Origin: Endozoicomonas sp. ISHI1
GTDB lineage: Bacteria; Pseudomonadota; Gammaproteobacteria; Pseudomonadales; Endozoicomonadaceae
Assembly: GCF_024606225.1 (NCBI RefSeq)
Contig: NZ_JAGRPU010000012.1
Location: 93,281 to 157,280 of the forward strand
DNA: 64,000 nt
Reading direction: 5' to 3'
The translations under genes and the position numbers were made by a program. The notes beneath the pieces are model-generated. The model was not told the origin of the DNA, searched no databases, and worked only from the letters and a program-made list of their open reading frames with translations. Shown in pieces: positions 18,761 through 28,770 of this stretch. Numbering within the stretch: position 1 is the first letter of the stretch; each line of letters begins with the position of its first letter.

Positions 18761-21700
18761 TTATCGAATGCGTTTCAAGTAAGAGTAATCTTTTCGAACG
18801 CGTTTGCTGGCATATTTTAGCCCGTGCTCCAGCAAGGCTTTCTCGACTTTTTCTTTATGATCCCAAAGCGGCTCATCGGGTGGAATAGCAAAATTCAGCG
18901 CGTAATCGTGTGATGGGTTGATAACAAAATATTTATCTCTCAAATGGGGATATACATCCTCATACAATCGAGTGGCTCTTTTGGGATCTAACAATAAAAG
19001 GTGCGGTAAGACTTCCTTGCGGGTTTCATCACTGATCTCATCACTCATAAAAATTTCCCTAAAACTCTCCTTCGATTTCCTCTCGAAGAATATTAAACAC
19101 TGACACACTCCTAACTGATGAGCATGCTGAATAAACTCTCGCTGGTTGCTTAATAACCGGCAGAAAGCAGGGATAATCCCAATACTGTTAACATAAAACA
19201 TTGAGAAAAGGGCATGTTTAAAGACGAATCTATCGGCTTCTGTCGTAACATCGCTATTAAGGTGCTGTGCAAGCACATTAAAGTCCCACTTAACTCTTTC
19301 AAAAATGGCTCTTTCCTCAAAGATTGTATCCAGGCCACACATGCCACCTAATACAATGATCAGTTTTTCAAAAGCATCCTGCATGACTTGACGTGATTTC
19401 ATTCGGGAGCATTCGACAATCATTTCACCCGCTACGGCATTGCAACTCATATTCACGGTGCCAGCATTTTCATTCAGTCCGATCGCTTTTAGTAACTGTG
19501 CCAGAAACCACATACGCTTTAACTTGCCGGACTTATAACTGCTATCAGAAGCAAATTCGTCAGTAAATTTCAACCGCAGGGTTCGCCCTTTACCCCCTTC
19601 TGCTTGTTCCAAAAGCTCGATAAGGCTCACATGAATTCCTAACTTCATATTAACAATCAAGGCTTCATCCATACTGATGACAATCCCGTCAAGAATAACT
19701 ATTGCATCGAGGGTTGCTTTGCAGGCTGGACTCAATAGTGGTGCCGTTTCACTAAGAGTTCTGCAATCAACATAGGTGATGTACTTTCCTGAAGAGATGT
19801 TGCCCCGACCAGAAGCCAGTGCGATCGGTGCCAGTGCGTTTACAAAGCGCCGATGCAGGGCAAAAATCAGCTCATGGACACTCCGGACCTGCTTGGCACC
19901 CTTAGGGTTGAGTGCCTGAAGACAGATTTGCAGCTGATGGCAGGCGGCCATCCACTCGCTAAATGATACCTGCCCTTCTTTACTGGCTTGCAGAGGATAG
20001 GTGATACGCTCTAACTCTGATTCGATAGTCTGCTTCAGTGCCTCAAACCGGTTTCTCAATTCCGGTAACTCATCGAGCAATGGCTGGATCTGGGGTGCAC
20101 TTTTGTTATCAGCCAGCCGCAAGTATGCCCCGTATCCATCCAACAGTGATTCAGCCCCATCAACCAGTCGATTTACGCTGCCCCTGGCCTGTGACAATAG
20201 CTCTGACCGTTGTGGCGACATGCTCAATTTTACCGGGTTTGCCAGACAATCCAGTCCACCGCCGGGGGCAAAAAATGCCAACAAACGAGCATTTTGATCC
20301 GTGAGCCATTGAAAACCGCTGGCGACCAGTCGGAATGTGCCCTCTGGGGGAGATAAATCATCACGTGATGGGATGACCTTTGTTGACGGTAGATCAGAAA
20401 ATGCAGTGGACAGACTTCTGTGACTGGCCAGTTTTCCGGCAAGGTCACCGGCAACGATAAAAGCTCCGGGCTCATCGTTAAAACGGGCGCAGGCCAGCGT
20501 TGCCTGTTGGCCAGCCTCCTGAGAGGCCAATGCCGAATAATGGTCACCGGCCCGCATCAAGGTTATTTGTTCCTGTCTCAGCAGGATTGCCACATGATCA
20601 TTGAATCCTGCTTCGGCCAAAACAAAACCCCCTGCCCGTTTCAGAAATTTGGACTCAAGCATCCAGTCCTCAGCGTGGTCAGCCAAAACAATAGCTCCCT
20701 CCGGCATTGAATCTACCTCTCGTCGATTGGCCAGCCAGAGGGGGCCGGTGCAATAGCCTTCGCTGATGTTCTCGCCAATGGCCAGAGTCTCTTTAGGTAT
20801 GGGCATGGCAAAAGCCATGTCACCAGAGAGTCGGGTAATGGGGCGCACCTGCAACAGGAACAGGCGACCCTGACGATCGATGGCAAACTCCACATCCACG
20901 GGGCAGAGCAACAGGTTTTCCAGCTCTGTCACCACCTTTCTGAGGGTAGCAACCATTTTATCACTGAGTTTCTGTCCACCGTCGTTTGATTGGGCATTGG
21001 CATCATCAATTCTTATTTCCAAATAGCCGTTATTGCTCTTGTGCAGGGTAAAGTGACTTGAGATCGTCCCGGCGAAATATTGAGAGCGGTCAGCTTCTTC
21101 TTTGCGATCCTCGCGAAAAATATCGATGCGGTGAGGCGTGTTACCGGACTGCCCGGCTACTACGCCTTTGGGTTGACCGCGTGTGTACTCAACACTGACG
21201 GTATTATCCTGAAAAGATTTAAAGCTCATGGCGACACCGCCAAATAGACAGTCAATGCATTGCTGGATAATCAACGCCATAGGCTGCGGTATGCCTTCGC
21301 AACAGACTTCAGGCCGGTAAGCTGAAGCCATAACCTTGAGGCAGGTAAATAAAATATCGTCTTCTTCCTGAACGACAGAGAGGTATTTGCCCGCCTGAGC
21401 ATCGCCATAGTTATCTTCATTGATACCAGAACTGCGGACAATCACCGGTTGTAATGTGGAGAGTTCGTCCAGCTTACGACGCAGATGCCTGATTTGTCGG
21501 GCCGCTTCTGAATCTTTAACCTGTGCGTAGTAGTCATCACTGGCAACAAACTGCGCCAGACCCGCCAGCCAGTTATCCCTTTTGGTTTGCTCTGAAGATG
21601 GCATAGCATTGAGACGCTCCCTGATGATCGCCAGACTGATCTCTGCCTCCGGTTCATTGCCGATCCCAGGGAAATAGTGTTCAAGACCCCGGATATCCAG

Positions 21701-22024
21701 AGGGTGTTGTTCAAGGGCATTCACAACGTTAGCAGTAACGCACTCGAAGGGTGGAACACGAAAACCGGCTTCCTTCATGCGCTGCAAAAACATCCCCTTG
21801 CCGCCAAGTTGTTCCCGACTGGCAGGAGAACAGTCAGCAGCCTCATTTGAAACAGGTGAACGGCAGGCACGCTTGGTTAGTGGCGTTGGGTCGGGAACGC
21901 CACCGGGATTAAGATCACTGAAATACCTTTTAGTAGGTGAACGACTAGCCTCAGTAACCTGATTGGGATCAGTTGTCAGTCTTTGAAAATTTGCTCTGAC
22001 ATCATCAAAAGTAGATTGTAACAT
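18761..22024 (-). CDS. P6: dikinase-like protein, short-tail form
   Basis: The protein has 1087 residues from ATG 22024; a TTG three bases upstream is in frame but not conserved. The ribosome site is degenerate (TGTGGTATCTTG where relatives have GGAGGGATATCTTG), so translation may be weak. Lys76, Arg197 and His477 (GFNDHVAI) are present. The region before the Arg motif has an insertion (RRKLDELSTLQP), as in P3 and P13. In the swivelling domain the usual MDFAM after LSGG is replaced by MAFAM. The protein ends soon after the first repeat (LKYASKRVRKDYSYLKRIR), an ending shared almost exactly with P9 and, up to KRVRKDYSY, with P11 and P12, so these four descend from one short-tailed ancestor. 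Confidence 0.9.
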   Translation of the reverse strand: MLQSTFDDVRANFQRLTTDPNQVTEASRSPTKRYFSDLNPGGVPDPTPLTKRACRSPVSNEAADCSPASREQLGGKGMFLQRMKEAGFRVPPFECVTANVVNALEQHPLDIRGLEHYFPGIGNEPEAEISLAIIRERLNAMPSSEQTKRDNWLAGLAQFVASDDYYAQVKDSEAARQIRHLRRKLDELSTLQPVIVRSSGINEDNYGDAQAGKYLSVVQEEDDILFTCLKVMASAYRPEVCCEGIPQPMALIIQQCIDCLFGGVAMSFKSFQDNTVSVEYTRGQPKGVVAGQSGNTPHRIDIFREDRKEEADRSQYFAGTISSHFTLHKSNNGYLEIRIDDANAQSNDGGQKLSDKMVATLRKVVTELENLLLCPVDVEFAIDRQGRLFLLQVRPITRLSGDMAFAMPIPKETLAIGENISEGYCTGPLWLANRREVDSMPEGAIVLADHAEDWMLESKFLKRAGGFVLAEAGFNDHVAILLRQEQITLMRAGDHYSALASQEAGQQATLACARFNDEPGAFIVAGDLAGKLASHRSLSTAFSDLPSTKVIPSRDDLSPPEGTFRLVASGFQWLTDQNARLLAFFAPGGGLDCLANPVKLSMSPQRSELLSQARGSVNRLVDGAESLLDGYGAYLRLADNKSAPQIQPLLDELPELRNRFEALKQTIESELERITYPLQASKEGQVSFSEWMAACHQLQICLQALNPKGAKQVRSVHELIFALHRRFVNALAPIALASGRGNISSGKYITYVDCRTLSETAPLLSPACKATLDAIVILDGIVISMDEALIVNMKLGIHVSLIELLEQAEGGKGRTLRLKFTDEFASDSSYKSGKLKRMWFLAQLLKAIGLNENAGTVNMSCNAVAGEMIVECSRMKSRQVMQDAFEKLIIVLGGMCGLDTIFEERAIFERVKWDFNVLAQHLNSDVTTEADRFVFKHALFSMFYVNSIGIIPAFCRLLSNQREFIQHAHQLGVCQCLIFFERKSKESFREIFMSDEISDETRKEVLPHLLLLDPKRATRLYEDVYPHLRDKYFVINPSHDYALNFAIPPDEPLWDHKEKVEKALLEHGLKYASKRVRKDYSYLKRIR

Positions 22025-22155
22025 CAAGATACCACATTCATGATATTATTCATCCATGATTTAATCGCTATCGCATGACGAATAAAACGTTTTGACAATG
22101 ATATTTTTATAAAGTTCACTCGCCAGCCTGAAGCACGCAGTAGAAAAAACAACAC

Positions 22156-22320
22156 TAGCAGCCTGTCGAACTTAAGGCTGTCCTACTGCGGTTGCAATAA
22201 ATTGGTCTAAAAATTCCTGCTTCTTCGTCAAATAGCTCGCTATTCTCCTCAGAAGCAGAAATTTTTATCCTCAATTTCTTGCAATCCTCGCTACGGACGC
22301 TTAAGTCCGACAGGCTGCTA
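22156..22320. mobile_element. MITE-like element, copy 2, inverted, with TA target duplication
   Basis: This is the second 161 bp element (22158-22318), reverse-complementary in orientation to the copy near 2.2 kb and of identical length. The left terminal repeat has one mismatch (CCTGTCGAACTTAAG). The flanks ACAACACTA and TAGGCTGGC correspond to ACAACAATAAGCTGGC in an uninterrupted gap at about 18692, which shows the empty site had a TA at this point. It lies in the gap between P6 and the P7 pseudogene. Confidence 0.82.
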
Positions 22321-22381
22321 GGCTGGCATCAGGGTTTGCACTGGTCAGCGTTGTCTGAATCGATCAGACCTTATTCGCAGA

Positions 22382-24164
22382 TTATCTGAGGTATTGACGA
22401 AGTTCGGGGTTTCTTTGTTTTGCTGCCTCGATAAAAGCCGCATCATCTTTAAGCTCTGAAGCAGCATATTTGAAAACTTGAGGATTTATTTCAATTAAGT
22501 CGAGCATACACTGGCGATCCTTCAATACCTTTTGACTGGCTCGTCTGACTGATGCCATGACGACATCGCTATCATCCCTCAGTTCTTCACTCACATATTT
22601 CAGTTGATCTGGATGTTTTTCTAACGCGGGTAATACTAAGTCTTTATCATTCAGAACCCGTTGACTGGCATATTTTAACCCATGCTTTAGCAGGGCATTC
22701 CTGACCTTTTCTTTATGATCCCCAAGCAACTGACCCGGTGGCGCATAAAACTGCAGATATTCACTGCAGGAGGGTTTGACAACAAAGAATTGACCTTTCA
22801 AATGGGAATATAAAAGCTCAACCAATTGCATAGCGCCTGAAGGATATCTGAATAAAAGATGTTGTAAGAGTTGCCTGCGGATGTCCGCACCGATCTCATT
22901 ACTCTTAAACTAGCCTCGCTGATGGCCCCGCCACTAGCCAGATTCTCTTCGGGTATAGGCAAGGCAAAATCCATACCGCCGGAGAGCCGGGTAACAGGGC
23001 GCACCTGCAACAGGAACAGGCGACCCTGATGGTCGATGGCAAACTCCACATCCACTGGACAGAGCAGCAGGTCTTCCAGCTTTGTCACTACCTTCCTGAG
23101 TTCTGAAACCATGTCATCACTGAGTGTTTGTCTACCGTCGTTTGATTGAACATCGGCCTCATAAATTTCTTGTTCCGAGTAGCCGCTGTCGTCTTTGTGC
23201 AGGATGAAGTGACTTGAGACCTTTCCGGGAACGTATTGATAATGGTCAGTTCCTTCTTTATGATCCTCGCGAAAAATATCGATGCGGTGGGGCGTGTTGC
23301 CAAACTGCCCTGCCACTACGCCTTTGGGTTGACCGGGCGTGTACTCAACCCTGACGGTATCATCCTGAAAAGATTGAAAGCTCATGGCGACCCCGCCATA
23401 TCGGCAATCAACACAGTATTGAATAATCAGCGCCATGGGTTGCGGCATCCCTTCGGGACAGACTTCAGGCCGGTAAGCTGAGGCCATGACCTTAAGGCAG
23501 GTACGCAAAACATCGTCTTCTCCCTGAACCACAGAGAGGTATTTGCCCGCCTGGGCATCGCCGTAGTTGTCTTCGTTGATGCCAGAACTGCGAACAATCA
23601 CCGGCTGTGATGTGGCGAGCTGATGGCGCAGTCCCCTGATTTGTCGGGCCGCTTCAGAATTTTCAACCTGTTCGTAATAGTCATCACTGGCAACAAATTG
23701 TGCCAGACCCACCAGCCAGCTATCCCTTTTGGTTTGCTCTGAAGGCGGCAAGCCATTGAGGTGCTTACGGATGCTCGCCAGGCTGGTCTCTGCCCCGGTT
23801 CAAGGACGATCCCGGGGAGATAGAGGTCTAAAAACCGGGTATCCAGAGGGTGTTGTTCAAGCGCATTCATGACTTGAGCAGTAACACATTCGAAGGGTGG
23901 AACAGGCAGACCGGCTCTCTTCATGCGCTGCAAAAACATCCCCTTGCCGCCAAGTTGTTCCCGGTTGTCGGCAGAACACTCTGTAGGCTGATCCGAGAAA
24001 GTTGAACTGCAGGTGCGCTTGTCTATCGACGTAGGGTCGGAAACACCACTGGGATCAAGATCACAAAAATACCTTTTGAGTGAACTATAAGCCTCAGCAT
24101 CCTGTTTGCGATCACTGTTCGGGCTTTGAAGATCTAATGTGCCAAAACTGGCAGGTAACGTCAT
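22382..24164 (-). pseudogene. P7: dikinase-like paralogue, frameshifted and with a ~2 kb internal deletion
   Basis: The N-terminal part starts at ATG 24164 (MTLPASFGTL, Lys74 in GGKG). A C-run at 23793-23796 has four C where P9 has five (31854-31858), so the frame shifts after GIVLEPG. The family sequence resumes in another frame (about 23790-22915) through VRSSG, VEFAID and LQVRPVTR to ASGGAISEA. There, at about 22910, it is joined out of frame to sequence from the far C-terminus (SNEIGADIRRQLLQH, then LVELLYSHLKGQFFVV), deleting the swivelling domain with its histidine and most of the unassigned region. The tail keeps four repeats and ends FIEAAKQRNPELRQYLR at 22382. The product cannot be a working family member. 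Confidence 0.9.
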
Positions 24165-24360
24165 GATAACCTCTCATGTTAATATTCACCCATGATTTAA
24201 TCACCAGCGCATAAAACGACTGCCCATACTGCCCAATCTGCCCCAACCCCTGTCGCACCGCCCCGGTCACCTGCCGCATCCAGGTTTTCAGCGTCAGTTG
24301 ATCCTCGTCACTGGCCGGTGGGTCAATCAAGCCAGGCGGTTTGTTGTTAAAGTCATCCAT
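24112..24360 (-). CDS. Possible small protein, divergent from the coiled-coil gene, overlapping the P7 start
   Basis: An 82-codon frame begins MDDFNNKPPGLIDPPASD and runs on through LKTWMRQVTGAVRQGLGQIGQ. Its last ~25 codons read through the P7 ribosome site and first codons. The second copy at 32174-32413 differs by an in-frame three-codon deletion, which is weak support for coding. Its ATG overlaps an upstream ATG of the coiled-coil gene on the other strand. The N-terminal part looks like a genuine protein start cut off by fusion to paralogue leader sequence. No good ribosome site; function unknown. Confidence 0.3.
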   Translation of the reverse strand: MDDFNNKPPGLIDPPASDEDQLTLKTWMRQVTGAVRQGLGQIGQYGQSFYALVIKSWVNINMRGYHDVTCQFWHIRSSKPEQ

Positions 24361-24403
24361 GGTCTATGCTTCAACCTCTTCCATCGGTCAACAGGAGCTG
24401 AGT

Positions 24404-25015
24404 GTGTCGGACACGCTGTTCAACGAACTGAAAAACATCGGCATCAGTGAGGAGCTGGCGGCAAAAGTCAGTGCTTCCCTCGACCCGGACTACAACGCCA
24501 GCAAGAAAGACGTGCTCATCATGCAGGAGGCCATCTTGCAGCACCAAGCATATTTCAGTCAAAAAATGGCTGACATGAATGCCAAGTTTGATGCCGAATT
24601 CAAACAACAGAAAGCCGAATCAGACGCCGAATTCAAACAACAGAAAGCCGAATCAGACGCCCAATTCAAACAACAGAAAGCCGAATCAGACGCCCAGTTC
24701 AAACAACAGAAAACCGAGTCAGACGCCCACTTCAAAGAACTTAAAGCCGAGTCAGACGCTCACTTCAAAGAACTTAAAGCCGAATCAGACGCCCACTTCA
24801 AAAAACTGAAAGCCGAATCAGACGCCCGCTACTACGAAGTGAAAGCCGAGTCAGACGCCCGCTACTACGAACTGAAAGTGGACAGCACCAAGGCATATGC
24901 CGAACTAAAAACCGAAATCCACACCACCATCAACCGGCAATACCTTGTCACCTTTGGCAGCGCCCTGCTGACCATTGCTTCCGTACTGGCGGTAAACTGG
25001 TACTTTCATGTTTAA
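24404..25015 (+). CDS. Coiled-coil protein with C-terminal membrane anchor, copy 1
   Basis: The protein has 203 residues from GTG 24404, chosen because AGGAG lies 6 bases upstream and because the second copy has a stop between the more upstream ATG and this GTG; an ATG at 24359 would add 15 residues. The N-terminal part (SDTLFNELKNIGISEELAAK) is helical, the centre consists of nine 11-residue repeats of the type DAEFKQQKAES, a predicted long coiled coil, and the end (YLVTFGSALLTIASVLAVNW) is one hydrophobic membrane span followed by YFHV. It resembles tail-anchored coiled-coil proteins of the DUF1640/CCDC90 kind, though I cannot confirm the family. It is one of only three or so non-paralogue genes here, and points against the array, convergent with P8. 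Confidence 0.85.
   Translation: MSDTLFNELKNIGISEELAAKVSASLDPDYNASKKDVLIMQEAILQHQAYFSQKMADMNAKFDAEFKQQKAESDAEFKQQKAESDAQFKQQKAESDAQFKQQKTESDAHFKELKAESDAHFKELKAESDAHFKKLKAESDARYYEVKAESDARYYELKVDSTKAYAELKTEIHTTINRQYLVTFGSALLTIASVLAVNWYFHV
24590..24886 (+). repeat. 33 bp tandem repeat, nine units, in the coiled-coil gene
   Basis: Nine exact-length 33 bp units each encode one 11-residue period (DAEFKQQKAES, DAQFKQQKAES, DAHFKELKAES, DARYYEVKAES and variants). The second gene copy has five full units and one shortened to seven codons, so unit number changes in frame. Confidence 0.9.
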
Positions 25016-25119
25016 ACCAGCTCACTCACACCCAGCTCACTCACACATAGCCTGCTTGGTTTGCTTTCGAGCATGATGTTTTTATTAAGGGCCAACCTTC
25101 TTGCCTGAATCAATCGGTT
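25016..25119. other. Convergent gap between coiled-coil gene and P8
   Basis: The gap holds a 15 bp direct repeat, CCAGCTCACTCACAC twice at about 25017-25046, then a copy of the family upstream box (GATGTTTTTATTAAGG, about 25075-25090) that would normally lie in front of P7. The coiled-coil cassette therefore sits between this box and the P7 start. No convincing terminator hairpin. Confidence 0.5.
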
Positions 25120-28100
25120 CTAACTCGCAGGCTTCCTCACGTATTTAAGAACTTCGGCATTTCTCAGGATTGCTGCCTTTATAAAGGCCTTATCACGAAG
25201 AAGCTCGGCGGCAGCATATTTGACAGCAAGAGCGTTATCTTTAATTAAGCTCAGCATATACTTGCGATCATTCAATATCGTGCGACTAGCCCATGACAGG
25301 CGCTTAATATCATCAGAAATTACCCTTTGAATAATGTTTTTATCGCTTCGTATTCTCCAACTTGCAAAATAAAAAGCTCTCGGATGCGAATCGATAGCGG
25401 TCATTACAACTTCATCATCATCCTGCATTTCCTCGCTGGCATATTGCAAGCCAATGCCAGATTGAGTCACGACGGACATAACGATCTTTCTATCATTCTT
25501 CAGTTCTTCACTAGCATACTTCAAGTCATCCGGACGCAATTTAACAGCTGCTGATACAAGTTCTTTATCATCCCGAACCCGCTGGCTGGCATATTCCAGC
25601 CCATGCTTCAGCAGATGTTTTTTGATCTCTTCTCTATGACCCGGAAACGACTGACCCGGCGGAACATGAAACCTCAGCTTGTAAGCAAAAGCCGGGTTAA
25701 TAATAAAGTATTCATTTCTCAAATAGCGATAAACATCCTCAACCAATGGAGTAATGTTAAAGTGGCTTGATAATAAAATATGATGTAAGAGTTCCCTGCG
25801 GATGTTTTCGCCAATATCATCACTCATTAGCACTGACGCAGGATACACCAATAAAGCTAACTTTCGACACTGATCAATAAACTGTTGTTGGTAATGGCTT
25901 AATAACTGATAGTAAAGGGGAGTTTTGTCATGCTGGATATCACTGGCTATTAAGAAAAGGTTATGCTGAAAGGAAAATCTGTCAGTTTCAGTAAGCGCAT
26001 CACTATCGAGGCGTTGTGCCAACAAGTTAAAGTTCCACTGTTCTCCTTCATCTCCTTCAAAAATAGCTCTGCCCTTCAAGTCAAGATCCATGTCACGAAC
26101 AGCAAGTAACGCTGTCATCAGTTTTTCAAAACCTTCCTGCATGGTTTCAGGTGATGTCATTCTGGCCCATTCGACGATCATGTCTCCAGCTATGGCGTTA
26201 AAACTGACCTTCATGGTACCGGCATCTTTATTCAGTCCGATCGCTTTCAGTAACTGCACCAGAAACCACATACGTTTTAAAGCACCGGGGTTATCACTGC
26301 CATCAGGTTTACCAAATCTGTCAGAGAATTTCAGCCGCAGAGTATGTCCTTTCCCCGCCTCTGCGTCTCTGAATAGCTCAACAACGGCCACATGAAACCC
26401 AAGCCTCAGGTTAACAATCAAGGCATCATCCATACTAAGCACAGTCCCTTTTCGCCCTGATCGTTGGATGGATGCTTTGCCGGACGGCCTTAAGAGCGGT
26501 GCTTCTGCATCCGGGGTCGTGCAATCGACATAGTTGATCTTCTTTTCCATAGATATCCTGCCCTGTGCCGAAGCCAGAGCGACCGGTGCCAATGCCTCTA
26601 CAAAGCGCTGATGCAAGGCAAAAATCAGCTCATGGATACTCCGCACCTGCTCAGCCTCCAAGGGGTTAAGTGCTTGAAGGGAGGACTGTAGCTGATGGCA
26701 GTTAGCCACCCACTGACGAAAAGCGCCTGTGGATACCTGCTCTTCTTCATCAGATTGCAGGGAAAGGCTGATCGTTTTTAACCCTGATCGGATGGTGTCT
26801 TTCAGCGTCGCGAACCGGTTGATTAGCTGCTGCAATTCATCCTGCAATGGCTGGATCTTGTGTGAATCCTTGTCACCTGCCAGCTGCAAGAAGGCCCGGT
26901 AACCCTCCAGCATTGCTTCAGCCCCATGAATCAGCCGATTAATGTTGTCACTGGTCTCTGCCAATAGCTTTAATCGTTGTGGCGACATGCAAAGTTTTAT
27001 GGGGTTTGCCAGACAATCCAGGCCCCGGCCGGGGACAAAGAATGCCAACAAACGGGCATTTTGACCCGTCAGCCATTCAAAACTGCTGGTGACATGACTG
27101 AATGTACCTTCAGGGGGGGACAAATCATCCGGTAACGGGATGGCTTTTACTAACGGCACATCAGAAACAGCAGAAGACAGGCTTCTGTGACTGACCAGTT
27201 TTTCGCTAATGTCACCGGCAACAATGAAAGCTCCGGGCTCACCTTTGAAGCGGGCGCAGGCCAGTGTCGCCTGATGGCCATCCCGGGCGGCCAGGGTCGC
27301 AAACTCTTCATTGGTCAGCATCAAGGGTATTTTTTTCTGTCTCATAAGGATGGCCACGTGGTCATTGAATGCACCTGAGGCGAAGACAACACCTCCAGTC
27401 CGATCGAGACATTCAGGCACAAGCATCCAGTCTTCAGCATGTTGGGCCAGGAGAATGGCTCCCTCTGGCATAAAGCCTACGTGTTGTTTTTTGGCCAGCC
27501 AGAGTGGTCCGGTACAATAGCCTTCGCTGATGCCCTCACCACTGGCCAGACTGTTTTCGGGTATGGGCATGGTAAAAACCATGTCGCCAGGGAGTTGGGT
27601 TATAGGGCGCACCTGCAACAGGAACAGGCGCTCCTGATGATCGATTGCAAACTCTACATCCACGGGGCAGAGCAATAGGTCTTCCAGCTTTGCCACCATC
27701 TCCGTGAGTTTTGAAACTATGCTATTACCAATCTGTTGACCATCGTCGTTTGATGGAGCATCTCCATCATAAATTATTCTTTCCGAATAGCCGCTATTAT
27801 CGATGTTTTTATGCAGAATGAAGTGACTTGAAATCGTTCCGGGAAAGTATTGAACGTTTTCGGCTCCTTCTTTGCGAGCAATATCGATGCGGTGGGGCGT
27901 GTTACCCGACTGCCCTGCCACTATCCCCCTTGGCTGACCGCGTGTGAACTCAGACCTGATGGTATTATCCTCAAAGGATCGAAAGCTCATGGCGACCCCG
28001 CCATATTGGCAATCCACGCAATGTTGGATAATCAACGCCATGGGCTGCGGTATTCCTTCGGAGCAGACTTCAGGCCGGTAACCTGAGGCCATGACCTTCA

Positions 28101-28767
28101 GGCAGGTACGCAAAACATCGTCATCTCCCTGAACTTCAGAGCGGTATTTACCCGCCTGGGCATCGCCGTAGTTGTCTTCATTGATGCCAGAACTGCGGAC
28201 AATCACCGGCTGTGATGTCGGGAGCTGACGGCGCAGCTCCCTGATTTGTCGGGCCGCCCCGGAATCTTTAACCTGCTCATAGTAGTCATCACTGGCAACA
28301 AATTGTGCCAGATCCGCCAGCCGGCTATCCCTTTTGGCTTGCTCTGAAGGCGGCAAGCCATTGAGGTATTTCCGGATGTTCGCCAAGCTGATCTCTGCCC
28401 CCGGTTCAAGGACGATCCAGGGAAGGCAGCGGTCTAAAACACAGGTATCCAGAGGGTATTGTTCAAGCGCATTCATGACTTGAGCAGTAACACATTCGAA
28501 GGGTGGAACAGACAGACCGGCTCTCTTCATCCGCTGTAAAAACATTCCCTTGCCCCCAAATTGTTCCCGGTCGGCGGGAGAACAATCAGCAACCTGGTCT
28601 GAAACAGGTGGACGGCAGGTGCGCTTGCTTATCGACGTTGGGTCGGGATCATCACTGGGATCAAGATCACTTAAATACCTTTTGCGTGAACTATCAGCCT
28701 CAGCATTCTGTTTGAGATCACTTTCCAGGCGTTGGGGATCTGATACGCCAAAAGCAGCAGATAACAT
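25120..28767 (-). CDS. P8: dikinase-like protein with full DUF4116-type tail
   Basis: The protein has 1215 residues from the conserved ATG 28767; an adjacent ATG at 28770 with GGAGGG 5 bases upstream is equally possible and adds one Met. Lys73 lies in FGGKG, Arg191 in VRSSG and His470 in AFNDHVAI, where others have GFNDHVAI. The histidine is coded CAC, the others CAT. In the ATP-grasp domain it reads SFEDNTIRSEFTRGQPRG, somewhat diverged. The unassigned region has an insertion (SDEEEQVSTGAFRQWV) shared with P13-P17. Six tail repeats end FIKAAILRNAEVLKYVRKPAS. Two pieces of a second copy of this gene survive as the P10 remnant. Confidence 0.9.
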   Translation of the reverse strand: MLSAAFGVSDPQRLESDLKQNAEADSSRKRYLSDLDPSDDPDPTSISKRTCRPPVSDQVADCSPADREQFGGKGMFLQRMKRAGLSVPPFECVTAQVMNALEQYPLDTCVLDRCLPWIVLEPGAEISLANIRKYLNGLPPSEQAKRDSRLADLAQFVASDDYYEQVKDSGAARQIRELRRQLPTSQPVIVRSSGINEDNYGDAQAGKYRSEVQGDDDVLRTCLKVMASGYRPEVCSEGIPQPMALIIQHCVDCQYGGVAMSFRSFEDNTIRSEFTRGQPRGIVAGQSGNTPHRIDIARKEGAENVQYFPGTISSHFILHKNIDNSGYSERIIYDGDAPSNDDGQQIGNSIVSKLTEMVAKLEDLLLCPVDVEFAIDHQERLFLLQVRPITQLPGDMVFTMPIPENSLASGEGISEGYCTGPLWLAKKQHVGFMPEGAILLAQHAEDWMLVPECLDRTGGVVFASGAFNDHVAILMRQKKIPLMLTNEEFATLAARDGHQATLACARFKGEPGAFIVAGDISEKLVSHRSLSSAVSDVPLVKAIPLPDDLSPPEGTFSHVTSSFEWLTGQNARLLAFFVPGRGLDCLANPIKLCMSPQRLKLLAETSDNINRLIHGAEAMLEGYRAFLQLAGDKDSHKIQPLQDELQQLINRFATLKDTIRSGLKTISLSLQSDEEEQVSTGAFRQWVANCHQLQSSLQALNPLEAEQVRSIHELIFALHQRFVEALAPVALASAQGRISMEKKINYVDCTTPDAEAPLLRPSGKASIQRSGRKGTVLSMDDALIVNLRLGFHVAVVELFRDAEAGKGHTLRLKFSDRFGKPDGSDNPGALKRMWFLVQLLKAIGLNKDAGTMKVSFNAIAGDMIVEWARMTSPETMQEGFEKLMTALLAVRDMDLDLKGRAIFEGDEGEQWNFNLLAQRLDSDALTETDRFSFQHNLFLIASDIQHDKTPLYYQLLSHYQQQFIDQCRKLALLVYPASVLMSDDIGENIRRELLHHILLSSHFNITPLVEDVYRYLRNEYFIINPAFAYKLRFHVPPGQSFPGHREEIKKHLLKHGLEYASQRVRDDKELVSAAVKLRPDDLKYASEELKNDRKIVMSVVTQSGIGLQYASEEMQDDDEVVMTAIDSHPRAFYFASWRIRSDKNIIQRVISDDIKRLSWASRTILNDRKYMLSLIKDNALAVKYAAAELLRDKAFIKAAILRNAEVLKYVRKPAS

Positions 28768-28770
28768 CAT

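Larger units (their letters stand above)
23133..25016. repeat. Segmental duplication, copy 1 (5' part of P7 plus coiled-coil gene)
   Basis: This stretch is nearly identical to 31195-32957. It spans the 5' half of P7, the divergent gap and the whole coiled-coil gene. The duplicated block originally also took in P8 and its upstream gap: 28771-28930 matches 33133-33300, and the P10 remnant matches two pieces of P8. Confidence 0.85.

Noticed and set aside
24590..24886. 33 bp repeats as a CRISPR-like array
   Set aside because: The units are contiguous without spacers and encode a regular 11-residue coiled-coil period in frame.
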